Shown here in pieces: positions 18,407 to 27,735 of a stretch of 64,000 nucleotides of DNA (position 1 is its first letter; each line of letters opens with the position of its first letter). The position numbers and the translations under genes were made by a program. This stretch comes from Microbulbifer sp. VAAF005 (GTDB lineage: Bacteria > Pseudomonadota > Gammaproteobacteria > Pseudomonadales > Cellvibrionaceae), in NCBI RefSeq assembly GCF_030012985.1, contig NZ_CP120233.1:1526001-1590000 (forward strand), given 5' to 3'. A model generated the notes under the pieces. The model saw only the letters and a program-made list of their open reading frames with translations, did not search any database and was not told the DNA's origin.

Positions 18407-20704
18407 TTAGAGTTCGTAAATAAACTCAACCCCCATAACACGACCTTTATTCAGCGGGGTAAAGCTGGCACCGATACCACCAAGGGTAACTGGTAGCTGC
18501 GTGTCATTACCCTCAGTAACTTCATCAAGCATATTTTTACCGAATACAGAAACTGTATATTGGCCGCTATCCGCAGTATAACCAATACTAAAGTCCACCA
18601 TTTCCACTTCAGACAACATGCCTCTGTTGTCATCCGTATAAGGTGCTTCATCGCGATGATTGTAGTTAATGCGGGAGGTGATTGTTCCGTAGGAACCCAG
18701 AGACAAATCGTGCACTAACCCTATACCATAAGTCCATGGCGCCAGGCGTGGGATCTCGAGACCCAGATCTTCATCATCCACAAGGCCGTCACCATTCAGG
18801 TCACCGAGTACCTTATCGTAATCGCCATCTACATAGCCCACGTTGAAGGTAAGCAGCAGGTTTTCACTGAGCGCAGCCATGGTCTCCAGTTCAGCACCAC
18901 GAATTGTCGCATCTGCGGTGTTTCGAATAATTTGCGCCACACCGGTCACTGCGTCAGCGAGATTCTCCTCCCGCTGCATATCATCAATCGTGTTGTGAAA
19001 TACCGCCATATTGGTCCGAACACGGCCATCGAGCCAATCTACCTTAGCCCCAATTTCGAAGCTGCTTTGCTCTTCCTGGTCTGTTGCCTGCGGGGTATAA
19101 GGCATTCCTGTGGTCGGATCTATACCTGCGTTGCGGAAGTTGTACCCTCCACTGCGGAAACCCTTGGTCCAGAATGTGTAGAGCTGCGTCTCGTCTGAAA
19201 CAGTCCACTGCAAGCCAACTTTGGGAGTGAAGGCATTCCAGCTTTCGCTATCTTCAAAGTCGTAGGCAGCACAGCCATCCAGTGTGCAGAGGTTCAGGGG
19301 AATAGAGGCAATCTTCGCATCTTTCTCCTCACTCGAGTAGCGTCCACCCAGGGTCAACACCCAGGCCTCGTTCAGATCGATATCAGCCTGGGTAAAGAAT
19401 CCATAAGTACTGTGATCCTGCACACCACCACCGGTCCAATCGATAATGCCACCATAACCATCGGCTAATAAACGATTTTCCAGGTAGGTTACATCCTGAG
19501 AGAACCAATAGGCACCGGCAGTGATGGCTGTGCGACCGAAACGGCCGGCATAGCGCAGCTCATTACTCAACTGGCTCTGATCCACGCTTGAGTCCGCATG
19601 GAAACCGACAAAAGGTAGGGAATCAATATCCCCCAAGCCCCGTGCCTCATACTCACGCCAAGCCAAGATATTTGTGATGGTGCCATCACCGAACTCAACA
19701 TCTTTATTGAACTCAGTAATGATCTGGGACCACTCGTCTTTTTGATAACCCTCTTCGTCCTGGGCCACCTCAAAAGAATCTTCACTATTGTCCCAATCAG
19801 GAATACCGTATGCCTCAGCAATCTGGGTTGCGCTGGGATAGGCAATAATACCGTTACCAGTATCAACTACATAAGCTTCGTTACCACGGTTTTGAGCGAC
19901 AACCCCATCTGAGTCCATACGCCCGTGCTCCATCCGCACAAGCAGTTCTGCCGTTTCATTGAGCTGAACACTAAAGCTTGGGCGAATAAACCAGCTGTCA
20001 GAGGCACCGGCATTATCATTGCCGGTGGCAACATTTTCGAACCATCCACGGTCATCGTTGTAGTAAACGGTCAGGCGGCCGTTAACATCGTCAGAGATGG
20101 CACCATTAATTGAACCCGCAGTCACCACATCCAGATTATCCGTTGTGGACACCTTGACGCGAGCAGAGAATTCATCAGTTGGGCGCGCTGTTTTAACTAC
20201 GACAGCGCCACCGGTAACATTACGGCCAAATAGCAGGCCCTGCGGACCACGGAGAACTTCGATACCCTCCAGGTCAAACACATCGGTAACAACACCCGCA
20301 TTCACACCGAGGTACATACCATCGACAAAGACCCCTACTGTGGGATCAATTGATGGAATAGAGCTATTCACTCCAAGACCGCGCACAGTGAAGTTTGCCG
20401 TATTTTTTACAGTACCCACATCCTCCAGCTGGACGTTGGGCATTTTGAAAGAAAGGCTTTGTAAATCCCTGGTTTGCAGAGCCTCCAGTTGGTCACCGGA
20501 ATAGGCGGTAGCCGCTACCGGAACATCCTGAAGTAATTCTGCGTCTGCACGCTTACGGGCTGTTACCTGCACTTCTTCCATAAGGGTGCCGACTGCTCCC
20601 TCTGCGGCATAACTGGGGCTAATACCACTGGCTAACCAAAGAGTTGCTACGGAACAGGCGGAAAGCAGAGCAGAGTGCTGCTTGGGTTTTGACGGACTTC
20701 CCAT
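18407..20704 (-). CDS. TonB-dependent outer-membrane receptor
   Basis: A 765-aa receptor. A signal peptide (residues 1 to about 34, ending PSYAAEG) is followed by a TonB-box-like EEVQVTARKR, a plug domain (DVPVAATAYSGDQLEAL, LRGPQGLLFGRNVTGGAVVV) and a beta-barrel ending in an aromatic/Leu C-terminus (VEFIYEL). The type resembles the many Microbulbifer/sphingomonad-like receptors with unknown substrates, and no neighbour names its ligand. A loop in the barrel carries a calcium-type motif DLNGDGLVDDED. The ATG at 20704 has GGAG 7 bp upstream; a longer frame starting at 20743 has no such signal. Confidence 0.92.
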   Translation of the reverse strand: MGSPSKPKQHSALLSACSVATLWLASGISPSYAAEGAVGTLMEEVQVTARKRADAELLQDVPVAATAYSGDQLEALQTRDLQSLSFKMPNVQLEDVGTVKNTANFTVRGLGVNSSIPSIDPTVGVFVDGMYLGVNAGVVTDVFDLEGIEVLRGPQGLLFGRNVTGGAVVVKTARPTDEFSARVKVSTTDNLDVVTAGSINGAISDDVNGRLTVYYNDDRGWFENVATGNDNAGASDSWFIRPSFSVQLNETAELLVRMEHGRMDSDGVVAQNRGNEAYVVDTGNGIIAYPSATQIAEAYGIPDWDNSEDSFEVAQDEEGYQKDEWSQIITEFNKDVEFGDGTITNILAWREYEARGLGDIDSLPFVGFHADSSVDQSQLSNELRYAGRFGRTAITAGAYWFSQDVTYLENRLLADGYGGIIDWTGGGVQDHSTYGFFTQADIDLNEAWVLTLGGRYSSEEKDAKIASIPLNLCTLDGCAAYDFEDSESWNAFTPKVGLQWTVSDETQLYTFWTKGFRSGGYNFRNAGIDPTTGMPYTPQATDQEEQSSFEIGAKVDWLDGRVRTNMAVFHNTIDDMQREENLADAVTGVAQIIRNTADATIRGAELETMAALSENLLLTFNVGYVDGDYDKVLGDLNGDGLVDDEDLGLEIPRLAPWTYGIGLVHDLSLGSYGTITSRINYNHRDEAPYTDDNRGMLSEVEMVDFSIGYTADSGQYTVSVFGKNMLDEVTEGNDTQLPVTLGGIGASFTPLNKGRVMGVEFIYEL

Positions 20705-21291
20705 GTTTTCTCTCCATTGTTTTATTTTTTTTATGTACAACAACGGACTTATCGCAATCGGTACTGCCTGGCTCCACTGCTCTACCTCATAAAGAGGCTC
20801 CGACTAAGTGAAGCTCCGATTCAAGACCGCGCTGATAAAGAGGCACAGATTTCGTAGTGAATCTGTGACATGGACAGGTTACAGGCTCACAACCGTGTGT
20901 GGAAGTCTATTTACCGTAAATGTCTGTAAAAATAACTCAATTAGTCTGGAAAGTTCTTTCAACTTGAAGAAAAAAATTAAAGGGACTGGAAAAAATAAAA
21001 TTATGCACTGTTTAAGGGCGATACTCTAAGTTGCCCTTTTACATAGAAAATTGATTATTTTCAAAAAAGCCAATGACAATATGTATCTAAACCACCCCAA
21101 AAACACAAAACTTTTTGTCTATTTTAAATTATTACACTCTCAGCTCTTTTAGATTAGTCTGAAAGTGCCCTTCGATATTTCAGGTTACCGGCAATTCAAA
21201 ACTAATAAACTCAATTAACCTGGTACATTTAAACACATTAAATTTGACCAGCGGGTCTGCCTGGAAAATAAATTTCCATTAAAGCCAGGAG
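20705..21291. other. AT-rich intergenic region upstream of the TonB receptor
   Basis: No convincing gene. The short open frames have no Shine-Dalgarno and no recognisable motif. The stretch next to 20704 must hold the receptor promoter, but I see no clear operator such as a Fur box. Confidence 0.5.
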
Positions 21292-23265
21292 CTATTTCGG
21301 CGCAATAGAAGTGTCATCACCACCCGAAGCCACATGGGAAAGTATTTCATTTATTTCCGCTGCATCGAGGGTTTCTTTTTCCAAAAGAGCCACAGCCAAT
21401 GCATCCAATTTCTTGCGATTTTTTGTCAGCAACTGATCTACTTTCATCTCAATTCCGCTGATCAAAGCAATAATTTCGTCATCAATAATCTCTGAGGTGT
21501 GTTCGCTGAAGTCCTTCTGCTGGGCCATCTCGCGCCCCAGGAATATATGCTCCTCTCCCCGGCGGAAAGCAACGGGGCCTAATTTTTCACTCATCCCCCA
21601 GTGCGTCACCATGTGACGGGCCAGTCGCGTCGCCTGCTTTAAATCTGCCTCGGCACCTGTACTCACCTCCTTGAACACCACCCGCTCAGCGACCCTCCCT
21701 CCAAGCATTACGCCGATACGATCGCGGAGATAACTGACCTGCATACTGTGATGCTCTTCGGTGGGAATCTGCTCGGTAGCGCCGAGACTGTGCCCTCTGG
21801 GAATAATAGTCGCCTTCTCCAAGGGGTCTGCATTGGGCAATAGCGTTGCTACCAGCGCATGTCCCGCTTCATGGTAGGCGATAATCCGCTTGTCCTCTTC
21901 ACTGATAACCATTTCGCGCTCACCACCGAGAACCACTTTATCCCTCGCCCTCAACAAACAATCCATATCCACTGCAGACTTATCCTCTCGCCCCGCCAAC
22001 AGTGCAGCCTCATTAATCAGGTTTTCCAGATCCGCGCCGGCAAAACCTGCAGTAAGAGCCGCGAGCCGTTCCAGATCCACCTTGCCGTGCAATGGGACAT
22101 CGCGGGAATGAATCTCAAGAATTTCCTTGCGTGCGGCCTTATCTGGAAGGTCCAGAGTAATTTTTCGGTCAAAGCGCCCCGGTCTTAGCAGCGCCGCATC
22201 GAGAACGTCGGGCCTGTTGGTTGCCGCAACCACCACCACCGCTTCCTGGGGATCAAAGCCATCCATCTCCCCAAGGATCTGGTTGAGCGTCTGCTCCCGC
22301 TCATCGTGTCCGCCACCAACGCCCGTCCCCCTCGCCCGACCGACGGAGTCAATCTCATCGATAAAAATAATTGAAGGGGCATCTTTCTTAGCTTCTGCAA
22401 ACATATCCCGCACACGGGAAGCACCCACCCCTACAAACATCTCAATAAACTCAGAGCCACTAATACTGAAAAATGGCGCTTCACTCTCACCGGCCAGCGC
22501 TTTCGCCATCAGGGTTTTGCCCGTACCGGGAGGCCCCATTAGCAAAATGCCCCGGGGTATCTTCGCTCCGAGCTTGCGATAGTGCTCCGGGTTCTTGAGG
22601 TACCCCGCCACTTCTTGCAGGTCCTTCTTCGCATTTGCCAACCCGGCCACATCATCGAAAGTCACTTGAGACTCACTGCGCTCAAACCGCTTTGCTGGTG
22701 ATCGAGCAAAACCGAAGGGACTGCCGGGAGCTCCACTGGCCATCTTTTCCTGCATTCGCCGCCCCATCCAAACCAGGAGTCCAATAATCAGTATCCAGGG
22801 CAGAAGCAGAATCAACATCCGCTGCATAAAGCCCCCTCCCGGAGACTCTGCCAGGATTTCCACCTTCTCCTTTTCCAGAAGGGGCAGCAGTTCGGGGTCT
22901 TGAACGGAAGGTAAAATGGTTGTGAAGTGCTCCGGCGGTGGAGCCTTTTTTTCTTTCTCGTCAGTGTTTGGCGCCGGCAGCTTGCCCGCCTCCAGCTTGA
23001 AAGTGCCGCTGACTCTATCCCCCTCGATAACCACGCTGGCAACTTTGCCTTCGGCGACCTCTTTCTTAAAGTCACTGTAAGCTAGCTCAGTCCGCTTGCC
23101 AGAAAGCTGTCCGTTAGTGCAGTACTGTACAGTCAGTATTAAAAGGAAAATCCACAGGAAATACTGGAGCCAATTCAGCGGCCCTTGCGGAACCGGCTTT
23201 CCCGATGGCGGTGAAGGGGACTCCCCCTGCGGCAGCTTTCGCTCTTGGTCCTGCTCGTCCGCCAT
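21292..23265 (-). CDS. ftsH: FtsH-type ATP-dependent zinc metalloprotease (divergent N-terminus)
   Basis: A 657-aa membrane AAA+ protease. The N-terminal 30 residues are Pro-rich, followed by a transmembrane helix ([18 protein letters not shown]), a periplasmic part with [18 protein letters not shown], and a second helix near residues 150-170. The AAA module has Walker A GPPGTGKT at 244-251, Walker [13 protein letters not shown] and the second region of homology [20 protein letters not shown]. The protease domain has HEAGH at 465-469. The periplasmic segment is longer than in E. coli FtsH and the gene lacks the usual rlmE/folP neighbours, so it may be a second paralogue. Confidence 0.9.
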   Translation of the reverse strand: MADEQDQERKLPQGESPSPPSGKPVPQGPLNWLQYFLWIFLLILTVQYCTNGQLSGKRTELAYSDFKKEVAEGKVASVVIEGDRVSGTFKLEAGKLPAPNTDEKEKKAPPPEHFTTILPSVQDPELLPLLEKEKVEILAESPGGGFMQRMLILLLPWILIIGLLVWMGRRMQEKMASGAPGSPFGFARSPAKRFERSESQVTFDDVAGLANAKKDLQEVAGYLKNPEHYRKLGAKIPRGILLMGPPGTGKTLMAKALAGESEAPFFSISGSEFIEMFVGVGASRVRDMFAEAKKDAPSIIFIDEIDSVGRARGTGVGGGHDEREQTLNQILGEMDGFDPQEAVVVVAATNRPDVLDAALLRPGRFDRKITLDLPDKAARKEILEIHSRDVPLHGKVDLERLAALTAGFAGADLENLINEAALLAGREDKSAVDMDCLLRARDKVVLGGEREMVISEEDKRIIAYHEAGHALVATLLPNADPLEKATIIPRGHSLGATEQIPTEEHHSMQVSYLRDRIGVMLGGRVAERVVFKEVSTGAEADLKQATRLARHMVTHWGMSEKLGPVAFRRGEEHIFLGREMAQQKDFSEHTSEIIDDEIIALISGIEMKVDQLLTKNRKKLDALAVALLEKETLDAAEINEILSHVASGGDDTSIAPK

Positions 23266-23592
23266 ATATTCTCACTATATCTCTGGAGAAGCCTGCCGCC
23301 GGAAGATAGGCCGGACCTGGCAATGGGCAATGGGCAATGGAAAAGGTGCGAATCATCGGAATCCCGGTAGAGTAATGAGTATAGTTCGCCGCCAATCACA
23401 CCGAGGAATTTAATGCCTCGCCCCTGGATAACTGGCGCAATCGGTACCCAAGGCATATTTTTCAAAGTAAGGCTTGCAAATTGAGGAGAGGCACGGCAGA
23501 ATTCGCGCCCTGTCGAGACTGGTCGACCGCTCCCAGAGGGGCTCAGAAACTCGATAAGTTGCGGATTTTTAAGGATTTTTTCCAAAAAGAGG

Positions 23593-23621
23593 TTGACGGT
23601 AACGAATCAACTCTCTATAGT
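23593..23621 (+). promoter_or_regulatory. Sigma70-type promoter of tRNA-Arg
   Basis: TTGACG (-35) and TATAGT (-10) are separated by exactly 17 bp, and the tRNA begins 16 bp after the -10. This is a near-consensus stable-RNA promoter. Confidence 0.85.
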
Positions 23622-23637
23622 TCGCACCCATAACGAC

Positions 23638-23714
23638 GCGCTCGTAGCTCAGCTGGATAGAGTACCTGGCTACGAACCAGGCGGTCGGAGGTTCGAATCC
23701 TCCCGAGCGCGCCA
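23638..23714 (+). tRNA. tRNA-Arg (anticodon ACG)
   Basis: A 77-nt cloverleaf: acceptor stem GCGCTCG pairs with CGAGCGC, the anticodon stem is CCTGG/CCAGG with loop CTACGAA (anticodon ACG at 23672-23674), the T arm is GGAGG-TTCGAAT-CCTCC, and CCA is encoded. ACG is the A34 (later inosine) arginine tRNA reading CGU, CGC and CGA. Confidence 0.98.
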
Positions 23715-23725
23715 TACAAAGAAAA

Positions 23726-23757
23726 GGGCTTACGTCTCACGACGTAAGCCCTTTTTT
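23726..23757 (+). terminator. Rho-independent terminator of tRNA-Arg
   Basis: An 11-bp perfect stem GGGCTTACGTC/GACGTAAGCCC with loop TCAC, followed by six T, 11 bp after the tRNA CCA. Confidence 0.95.
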
Positions 23758-24145
23758 GTTGTAGAACAGCTAGTGCCAAACTGCTCTTTGCACAATTAAT
23801 GCTTCGCGGCCCCACCCCAGCAACTCCTATTCACTTTAAGCAATCACAAACAGCTTGAATGACCCAGCAGGGTTAGAAGTAATCTCTTTCATTCATTCCA
23901 TACAGCGGATAGATATACGCACATCAATCAGCGGGAGCATTTGCACCAACTGTGCAACCTCCAGATACGTTAATCCATTTTCATCTCACTAGGGGCCTGT
24001 GCTCGACTAGAGATTTCGACACATAAAAAGTTAATACTCCTAACTTGGGCCCGATCGCACCCGGAAGAGGATTGAAGCCCCCTTCCACCTTTGCAGCCGC
24101 GCCTACGCCGAGATAGCAATCGATAGACTGCAATTCATTAATACC
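23758..24145. other. Intergenic region between tRNA-Arg and tauE-like gene; no gene seen
   Basis: No open frame with a ribosome site. I looked for an integrase gene or a repeat of the tRNA 3' end here and see none. Confidence 0.5.
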
Positions 24146-24928
24146 TCAGAGAAGAAAACTCCCACCCACGCAGAGTAATAGCAGAGCAAATAAGCGCTTT
24201 AGCAATCGTGGAGATAACTTGTGGGCCAGACGCGCCCCAAAACGGGCGAAGAACATGCTGGTGATGGCGATACCGACCATGGCTGGCAGGTAGATAAAAC
24301 CAAAACTCCACTGCGGCAGTTCAGGTTGCTGCCAACCAATAACCATAAAGCTCAGAGCGCCAACGGCAGCAATCGGCAAACCACAGGCTGAGGAAGTTGC
24401 CACTGCTTGCTGCATCGGCACGCTGCGCCAGGTCAGAAAGGGAACCGTCAGTGTGCCACCGCCGATGCCAAAGATGGCAGAGGCCCAGCCTGTCACCCCG
24501 CCGGCCGCTGTCAGCCCCAGCTTGCCGGGAACAGCGCGACTGGCCTTGGGCTTAAGCTCCAGTCCCATTTGAATGGCAATGGTGATAGCAAATACACCAA
24601 TGATCTTTTGCAGTACCGGCCCCTGGATAGCTGCCGCTGTGAAGGAGCCGAGACTTGCACCGAGAAGAATACCCAGGCTCATCCAGGCAAAAGTTGGCCA
24701 TAGCACCGCACCTTTGCGCTGATGCTCCAGAACCGAGTTAATCGAAGTAAAGACAATAGTCGCTAGCGAAGTGCCCACCGCCAAGTGGGTCAGCACATGC
24801 GGATCGATACCCTGGGCAGTAAAACTGAATACCAGCACGGGTACGATGATGATGCCACCACCGACGCCAAACAAACCGGCCAGCACCCCGGCCACAGCCC
24901 CTAGCAGCAGGTAGAGTAGAAATTCCAT
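24146..24928 (-). CDS. TauE/SafE-family membrane permease
   Basis: A 260-aa member of the sulfite/sulfonate exporter TauE/SafE family (DUF81). It has about eight hydrophobic helices and the two family repeats, each with a glycine-rich start: GVLAGLFGVGGGIIIVP near residue 15 and WASAIFGIGGGTLTVPFL in the second half. Members move sulfite, sulfoacetate or other organosulfur anions across the inner membrane. It is the last gene behind a flavin reductase and methionine synthase genes, which suggests a sulfur role. The ATG at 24928 has GAGG at 5 bp; a longer frame to 24985 lacks support. Confidence 0.9.
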   Translation of the reverse strand: MEFLLYLLLGAVAGVLAGLFGVGGGIIIVPVLVFSFTAQGIDPHVLTHLAVGTSLATIVFTSINSVLEHQRKGAVLWPTFAWMSLGILLGASLGSFTAAAIQGPVLQKIIGVFAITIAIQMGLELKPKASRAVPGKLGLTAAGGVTGWASAIFGIGGGTLTVPFLTWRSVPMQQAVATSSACGLPIAAVGALSFMVIGWQQPELPQWSFGFIYLPAMVGIAITSMFFARFGARLAHKLSPRLLKRLFALLLLCVGGSFLL

Positions 24929-25010
24929 AAATTCCTCGAATTGATTGATGCGGGTTTCTTCTGGAAGCAGGCGACGGGGCTGCAAGTCCGCAACCCGTTG
25001 CTCAAATGTT

Positions 25011-25523
25011 TTACCCGGCTGGGGACACCGCAGTAAGGTTGCGATATTGGCCTTTGAAATACAGCAGTGGCTGCCTGGTAGCAGCTTTTTGTAGGTTTAA
25101 CGCCTTCACCTCACCAATCACAATCAGGTGATCTCCTGCGGCGTGTTCAGCATGAATTTCGCAATCAAGCCAATGCAGACTGCCGGCGATAATGGGATTC
25201 CCCAGCGGCGATTCCTGCCATTCGACTTCACTCCATTTGTCCGCGCCTTGACGAGCAAATTGGTTGGAAATCTTGACCTGATCATCCGACAGGATATTGA
25301 CCGAAAATCGGCCTGCCTGGCGAATTTTGGGGTAGCTGTACGAGCTCGACATAACGCTGAATGACACTAGTGGCGGGCTCGTCGATACGCTATAAAACGA
25401 CTGGCAAGTGAAGCCTATCGGTTCACCCTCACAGTGCGATGCGATCACCGTAATACCGGAAGCGTAATGCCCCAGTGCTTCACGAAAGCGCAACGGTTCT
25501 ATGGCTGTACTGGAAAGTGACAT
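25011..25523 (-). CDS. Flavin reductase-like protein (HpaC/RutF fold)
   Basis: A 170-aa NAD(P)H:flavin oxidoreductase of the split-barrel flavin reductase family. It begins with LRFREALGHYASGITVIASH, typical of HpaC/RutF, and has GFTCQSFYSVSTSPPLVSFSV (flavin binding) and a C-terminal YFKGQYR. Such proteins make free FMNH2 or FADH2 for a partner oxygenase. The start lies 25 bp after the stop of the MesD-type methionine synthase, so it is probably co-transcribed and may feed reduced flavin to that oxygen-dependent system (inference). Confidence 0.88.
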   Translation of the reverse strand: MSLSSTAIEPLRFREALGHYASGITVIASHCEGEPIGFTCQSFYSVSTSPPLVSFSVMSSSYSYPKIRQAGRFSVNILSDDQVKISNQFARQGADKWSEVEWQESPLGNPIIAGSLHWLDCEIHAEHAAGDHLIVIGEVKALNLQKAATRQPLLYFKGQYRNLTAVSPAG

Positions 25524-25548
25524 GGGAGCACCTAATTATTGTAGAGAG

Positions 25549-26577
25549 CTAAACCGAGAGCTCTCTTCGAACAATTTCTGCACCTGCACTTAAGGCATTG
25601 AGCTTACCGTTCGCAACTTGACGGGATAGAGGTGCCATACCACAGTTCGTACAGGGAAAGAGATCCTTTGCATCCACATACTTAAGTGCTTTTCGTATGG
25701 TATCGGCGACTTCCTCCGGTGTTTCAATCGTGTTGCTTGCCACATCAATAGCACCCACCATCACTTTTTTACCACGAATCAGCTCAAGGAGATCCATTGG
25801 AACATGGGAGTTGTGGCATTCGAGCGAAATTAGATCGATATTGGATTTTTGAAGTTTTGGAAAAGCTTCTTCATATTGTCTCCACTCTGAACCCAGAGTT
25901 TTCTTCCAGTCTGTATTGGCTTTGATACCGTAGCCATAGCAAATATGTACGGCAGTTTGGCATTTCAGCCCTTCGATGGCTTTCTCTAAAGTGGCAATCC
26001 CCCAGTCATTCACCTCATCAAAAAACACATTAAATGCAGGCTCATCAAATTGAATAATATCAACACCAGCAGCCTCTAGCTCACGCGCTTCCTGATTGAG
26101 AATTTTGGCAAATTCCCAGGCGAGTTTTTCGCGGCTTTTGTAGTGGCTATCGTAGAGAGTATCAATCATTGTCATGGGGCCAGGTAATGCCCACTTGATA
26201 GCTTGACTGGTTTGCTTGCGTAAAAACTTAGCATCTTGAACAAATACTGGTTGTTGCCTAGATACTTCGCCAACAACTGTCGGCACGCTCGCTTCATAGC
26301 GATTGCGGATTTTAACGGTTTCCCGCTTCTCGAAGTCAACGCCGTTGAGGTGCTCGATAAATGTAGTTACAAAATGTTGGCGGGTCTGCTCCCCGTCACT
26401 AACGATATCGATACCGGCTTGTTGTTGCTCTTGTAATGTCAGGCGCAAGGCATCCTGCTTACCTTCTTGTAATTGATCCCCCTGTAATTTCCAGGGAGAC
26501 CAAAGTTTTTCGGACTCTGCGAGCCAGGATGGTTTAGGCAAGCTTCCAGCGCTTGAAGTTGGCAATAAGCGATTCAT
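25549..26577 (-). CDS. mesD: MesD-type core methionine synthase (MetE C-domain homologue)
   Basis: At 342 aa this is the catalytic barrel of cobalamin-independent methionine synthase without the folate-binding N-terminal half. The zinc site is complete: His211 and Cys213 in VHICYGYG, Glu253 in LECHNS and Cys312 in TNCGMAP. The N-terminus has LPTSSAGSLPKPSWL and GIDIVSDGEQTRQHF. Core synthases of aerobic bacteria that sit next to a DUF1852 gene form the MesD family, shown by genetics to need DUF1852 and oxygen but not methyl-folate or B12. DUF1852 is immediately upstream here (28 bp), which makes this assignment strong. It methylates homocysteine to methionine; the methyl donor of MesD is unknown. 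Confidence 0.88.
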   Translation of the reverse strand: MNRLLPTSSAGSLPKPSWLAESEKLWSPWKLQGDQLQEGKQDALRLTLQEQQQAGIDIVSDGEQTRQHFVTTFIEHLNGVDFEKRETVKIRNRYEASVPTVVGEVSRQQPVFVQDAKFLRKQTSQAIKWALPGPMTMIDTLYDSHYKSREKLAWEFAKILNQEARELEAAGVDIIQFDEPAFNVFFDEVNDWGIATLEKAIEGLKCQTAVHICYGYGIKANTDWKKTLGSEWRQYEEAFPKLQKSNIDLISLECHNSHVPMDLLELIRGKKVMVGAIDVASNTIETPEEVADTIRKALKYVDAKDLFPCTNCGMAPLSRQVANGKLNALSAGAEIVRRELSV

Positions 26578-26605
26578 GAAAAATAATCTTATCTATATTT
26601 GTTAA

Positions 26606-27583
26606 TTAAAGCGCGTAATTAGCGGCCCACTGATCAAGGATACTTCTGTATGGTTTGATAAATTGTTCTTCAGTAAACTTCCCTTGCTTTATAGCCAGCT
26701 GGCTACGCTCTTCCCGGTCATAAACAATTTTAGTCAGTGAATAATCCTGGTGCTTCAAGCTGGGCTGATAGCAGGTCCCCGCTACAGAGTTTGCATTATA
26801 TATTTCAGGTCGATATATCTTTTGAAAGGTCTCCATCGTGCTGATAGTGCCGATAAGCTCAAGATTCGTATAATCACCAAGCAAATCACCTTGGAAGTAA
26901 AAAGCCAAAGGGGCGACACTATCCGGCGGCATAAAATAGCGAACTTGTAACCCCATTTTCTCGAAATACTCATCAGTTAAAGAGTATTCGTCCTGCCGAT
27001 ACTCGACACCCAGCACAGGGTGATGGTTTTCAGTTCGATGATAAGTTTTACTGCTCGATACACTCAAACAAATAACTGGGGGCTTACTGAAGCTATCCTT
27101 GTAGGCATTTGAACTCAGGAACGATTGAAAAATTTTCCCATGAAGATCACCATAACCCTCAGGAAGGCTAAACTTGTCTTGCTTCTTGTTATGCTCCAAC
27201 AACAACACGCTGAAATCATAATCCCGCACATATGAAGAAAAGTTATTTCCTACTATGCCCTCAATCCGTTGATTGTTTTTATGATCAACAATATTCGTCT
27301 TCAATACTTCAATGGTAGGAAAGGCTTCTCCGTTGCCTTCAATATCAATATCAACCGAAATAATATCCAGCTCTACAGAGTAACGATCTGCACTAGGGTT
27401 GTCCCAATGCGCCAAGGAATTGAAACGACGATCAATCATTCTCAAGGTGTTGAGCAAGTTATCCCGACGGCTCTCCCCTCTCGCCAAGTTCGCAAAATTG
27501 GTGGTGATCCGCGTGCTATCCGCTGGACGATAGTTTTCATCAAAGCGTAAGTTCTTGATGCTGAATGCAAACTCTTTATTCAT
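26606..27583 (-). CDS. mesX: DUF1852 protein MesX, partner of MesD
   Basis: A 325-aa cytoplasmic protein of the DUF1852 family; conserved stretches include DSTRITTNFANLARGE, LRMIDRRFNSLAHWDNP and ADRYSVELDIISVD. DUF1852 is required together with oxygen for MesD methionine synthase activity in vivo; its own reaction is not known, but it may supply the methyl group. No metal- or cofactor-binding motif is obvious apart from scattered His/Asp/Glu. It is the first gene of the mesX-mesD-flavin reductase-tauE cluster and is divergent from a MetR-like regulator. Confidence 0.87.
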   Translation of the reverse strand: MNKEFAFSIKNLRFDENYRPADSTRITTNFANLARGESRRDNLLNTLRMIDRRFNSLAHWDNPSADRYSVELDIISVDIDIEGNGEAFPTIEVLKTNIVDHKNNQRIEGIVGNNFSSYVRDYDFSVLLLEHNKKQDKFSLPEGYGDLHGKIFQSFLSSNAYKDSFSKPPVICLSVSSSKTYHRTENHHPVLGVEYRQDEYSLTDEYFEKMGLQVRYFMPPDSVAPLAFYFQGDLLGDYTNLELIGTISTMETFQKIYRPEIYNANSVAGTCYQPSLKHQDYSLTKIVYDREERSQLAIKQGKFTEEQFIKPYRSILDQWAANYAL

Positions 27584-27735
27584 TGCGGCCTGGTATCCTG
27601 ATTCCTAAGACAAAAACTGAATTCGTGGCTTGGTGATTGACATTGCCAGGCAGGATAAGGCTCTTTATAAATGAACAAAAATGGTATATTTTCAACTATC
27701 CATTAATTTTATTCATGGATTACTCGGGTACAGCT

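Noticed and set aside
20808..21029. 73-codon frame upstream of the TonB receptor
   Set aside because: No ribosome site, no motif, AT-rich non-coding appearance.
23320..23342. Triplet of a 7-bp unit (GGGCAAT) upstream of ftsH
   Set aside because: Three short copies with no flanking structure; no evidence for CRISPR, iteron or other function.
27584..27735. MetR operator between mesX and the LysR gene
   Set aside because: TGAA and TTCA elements are present but not at the N5 spacing of the MetR consensus, so I do not list a site.
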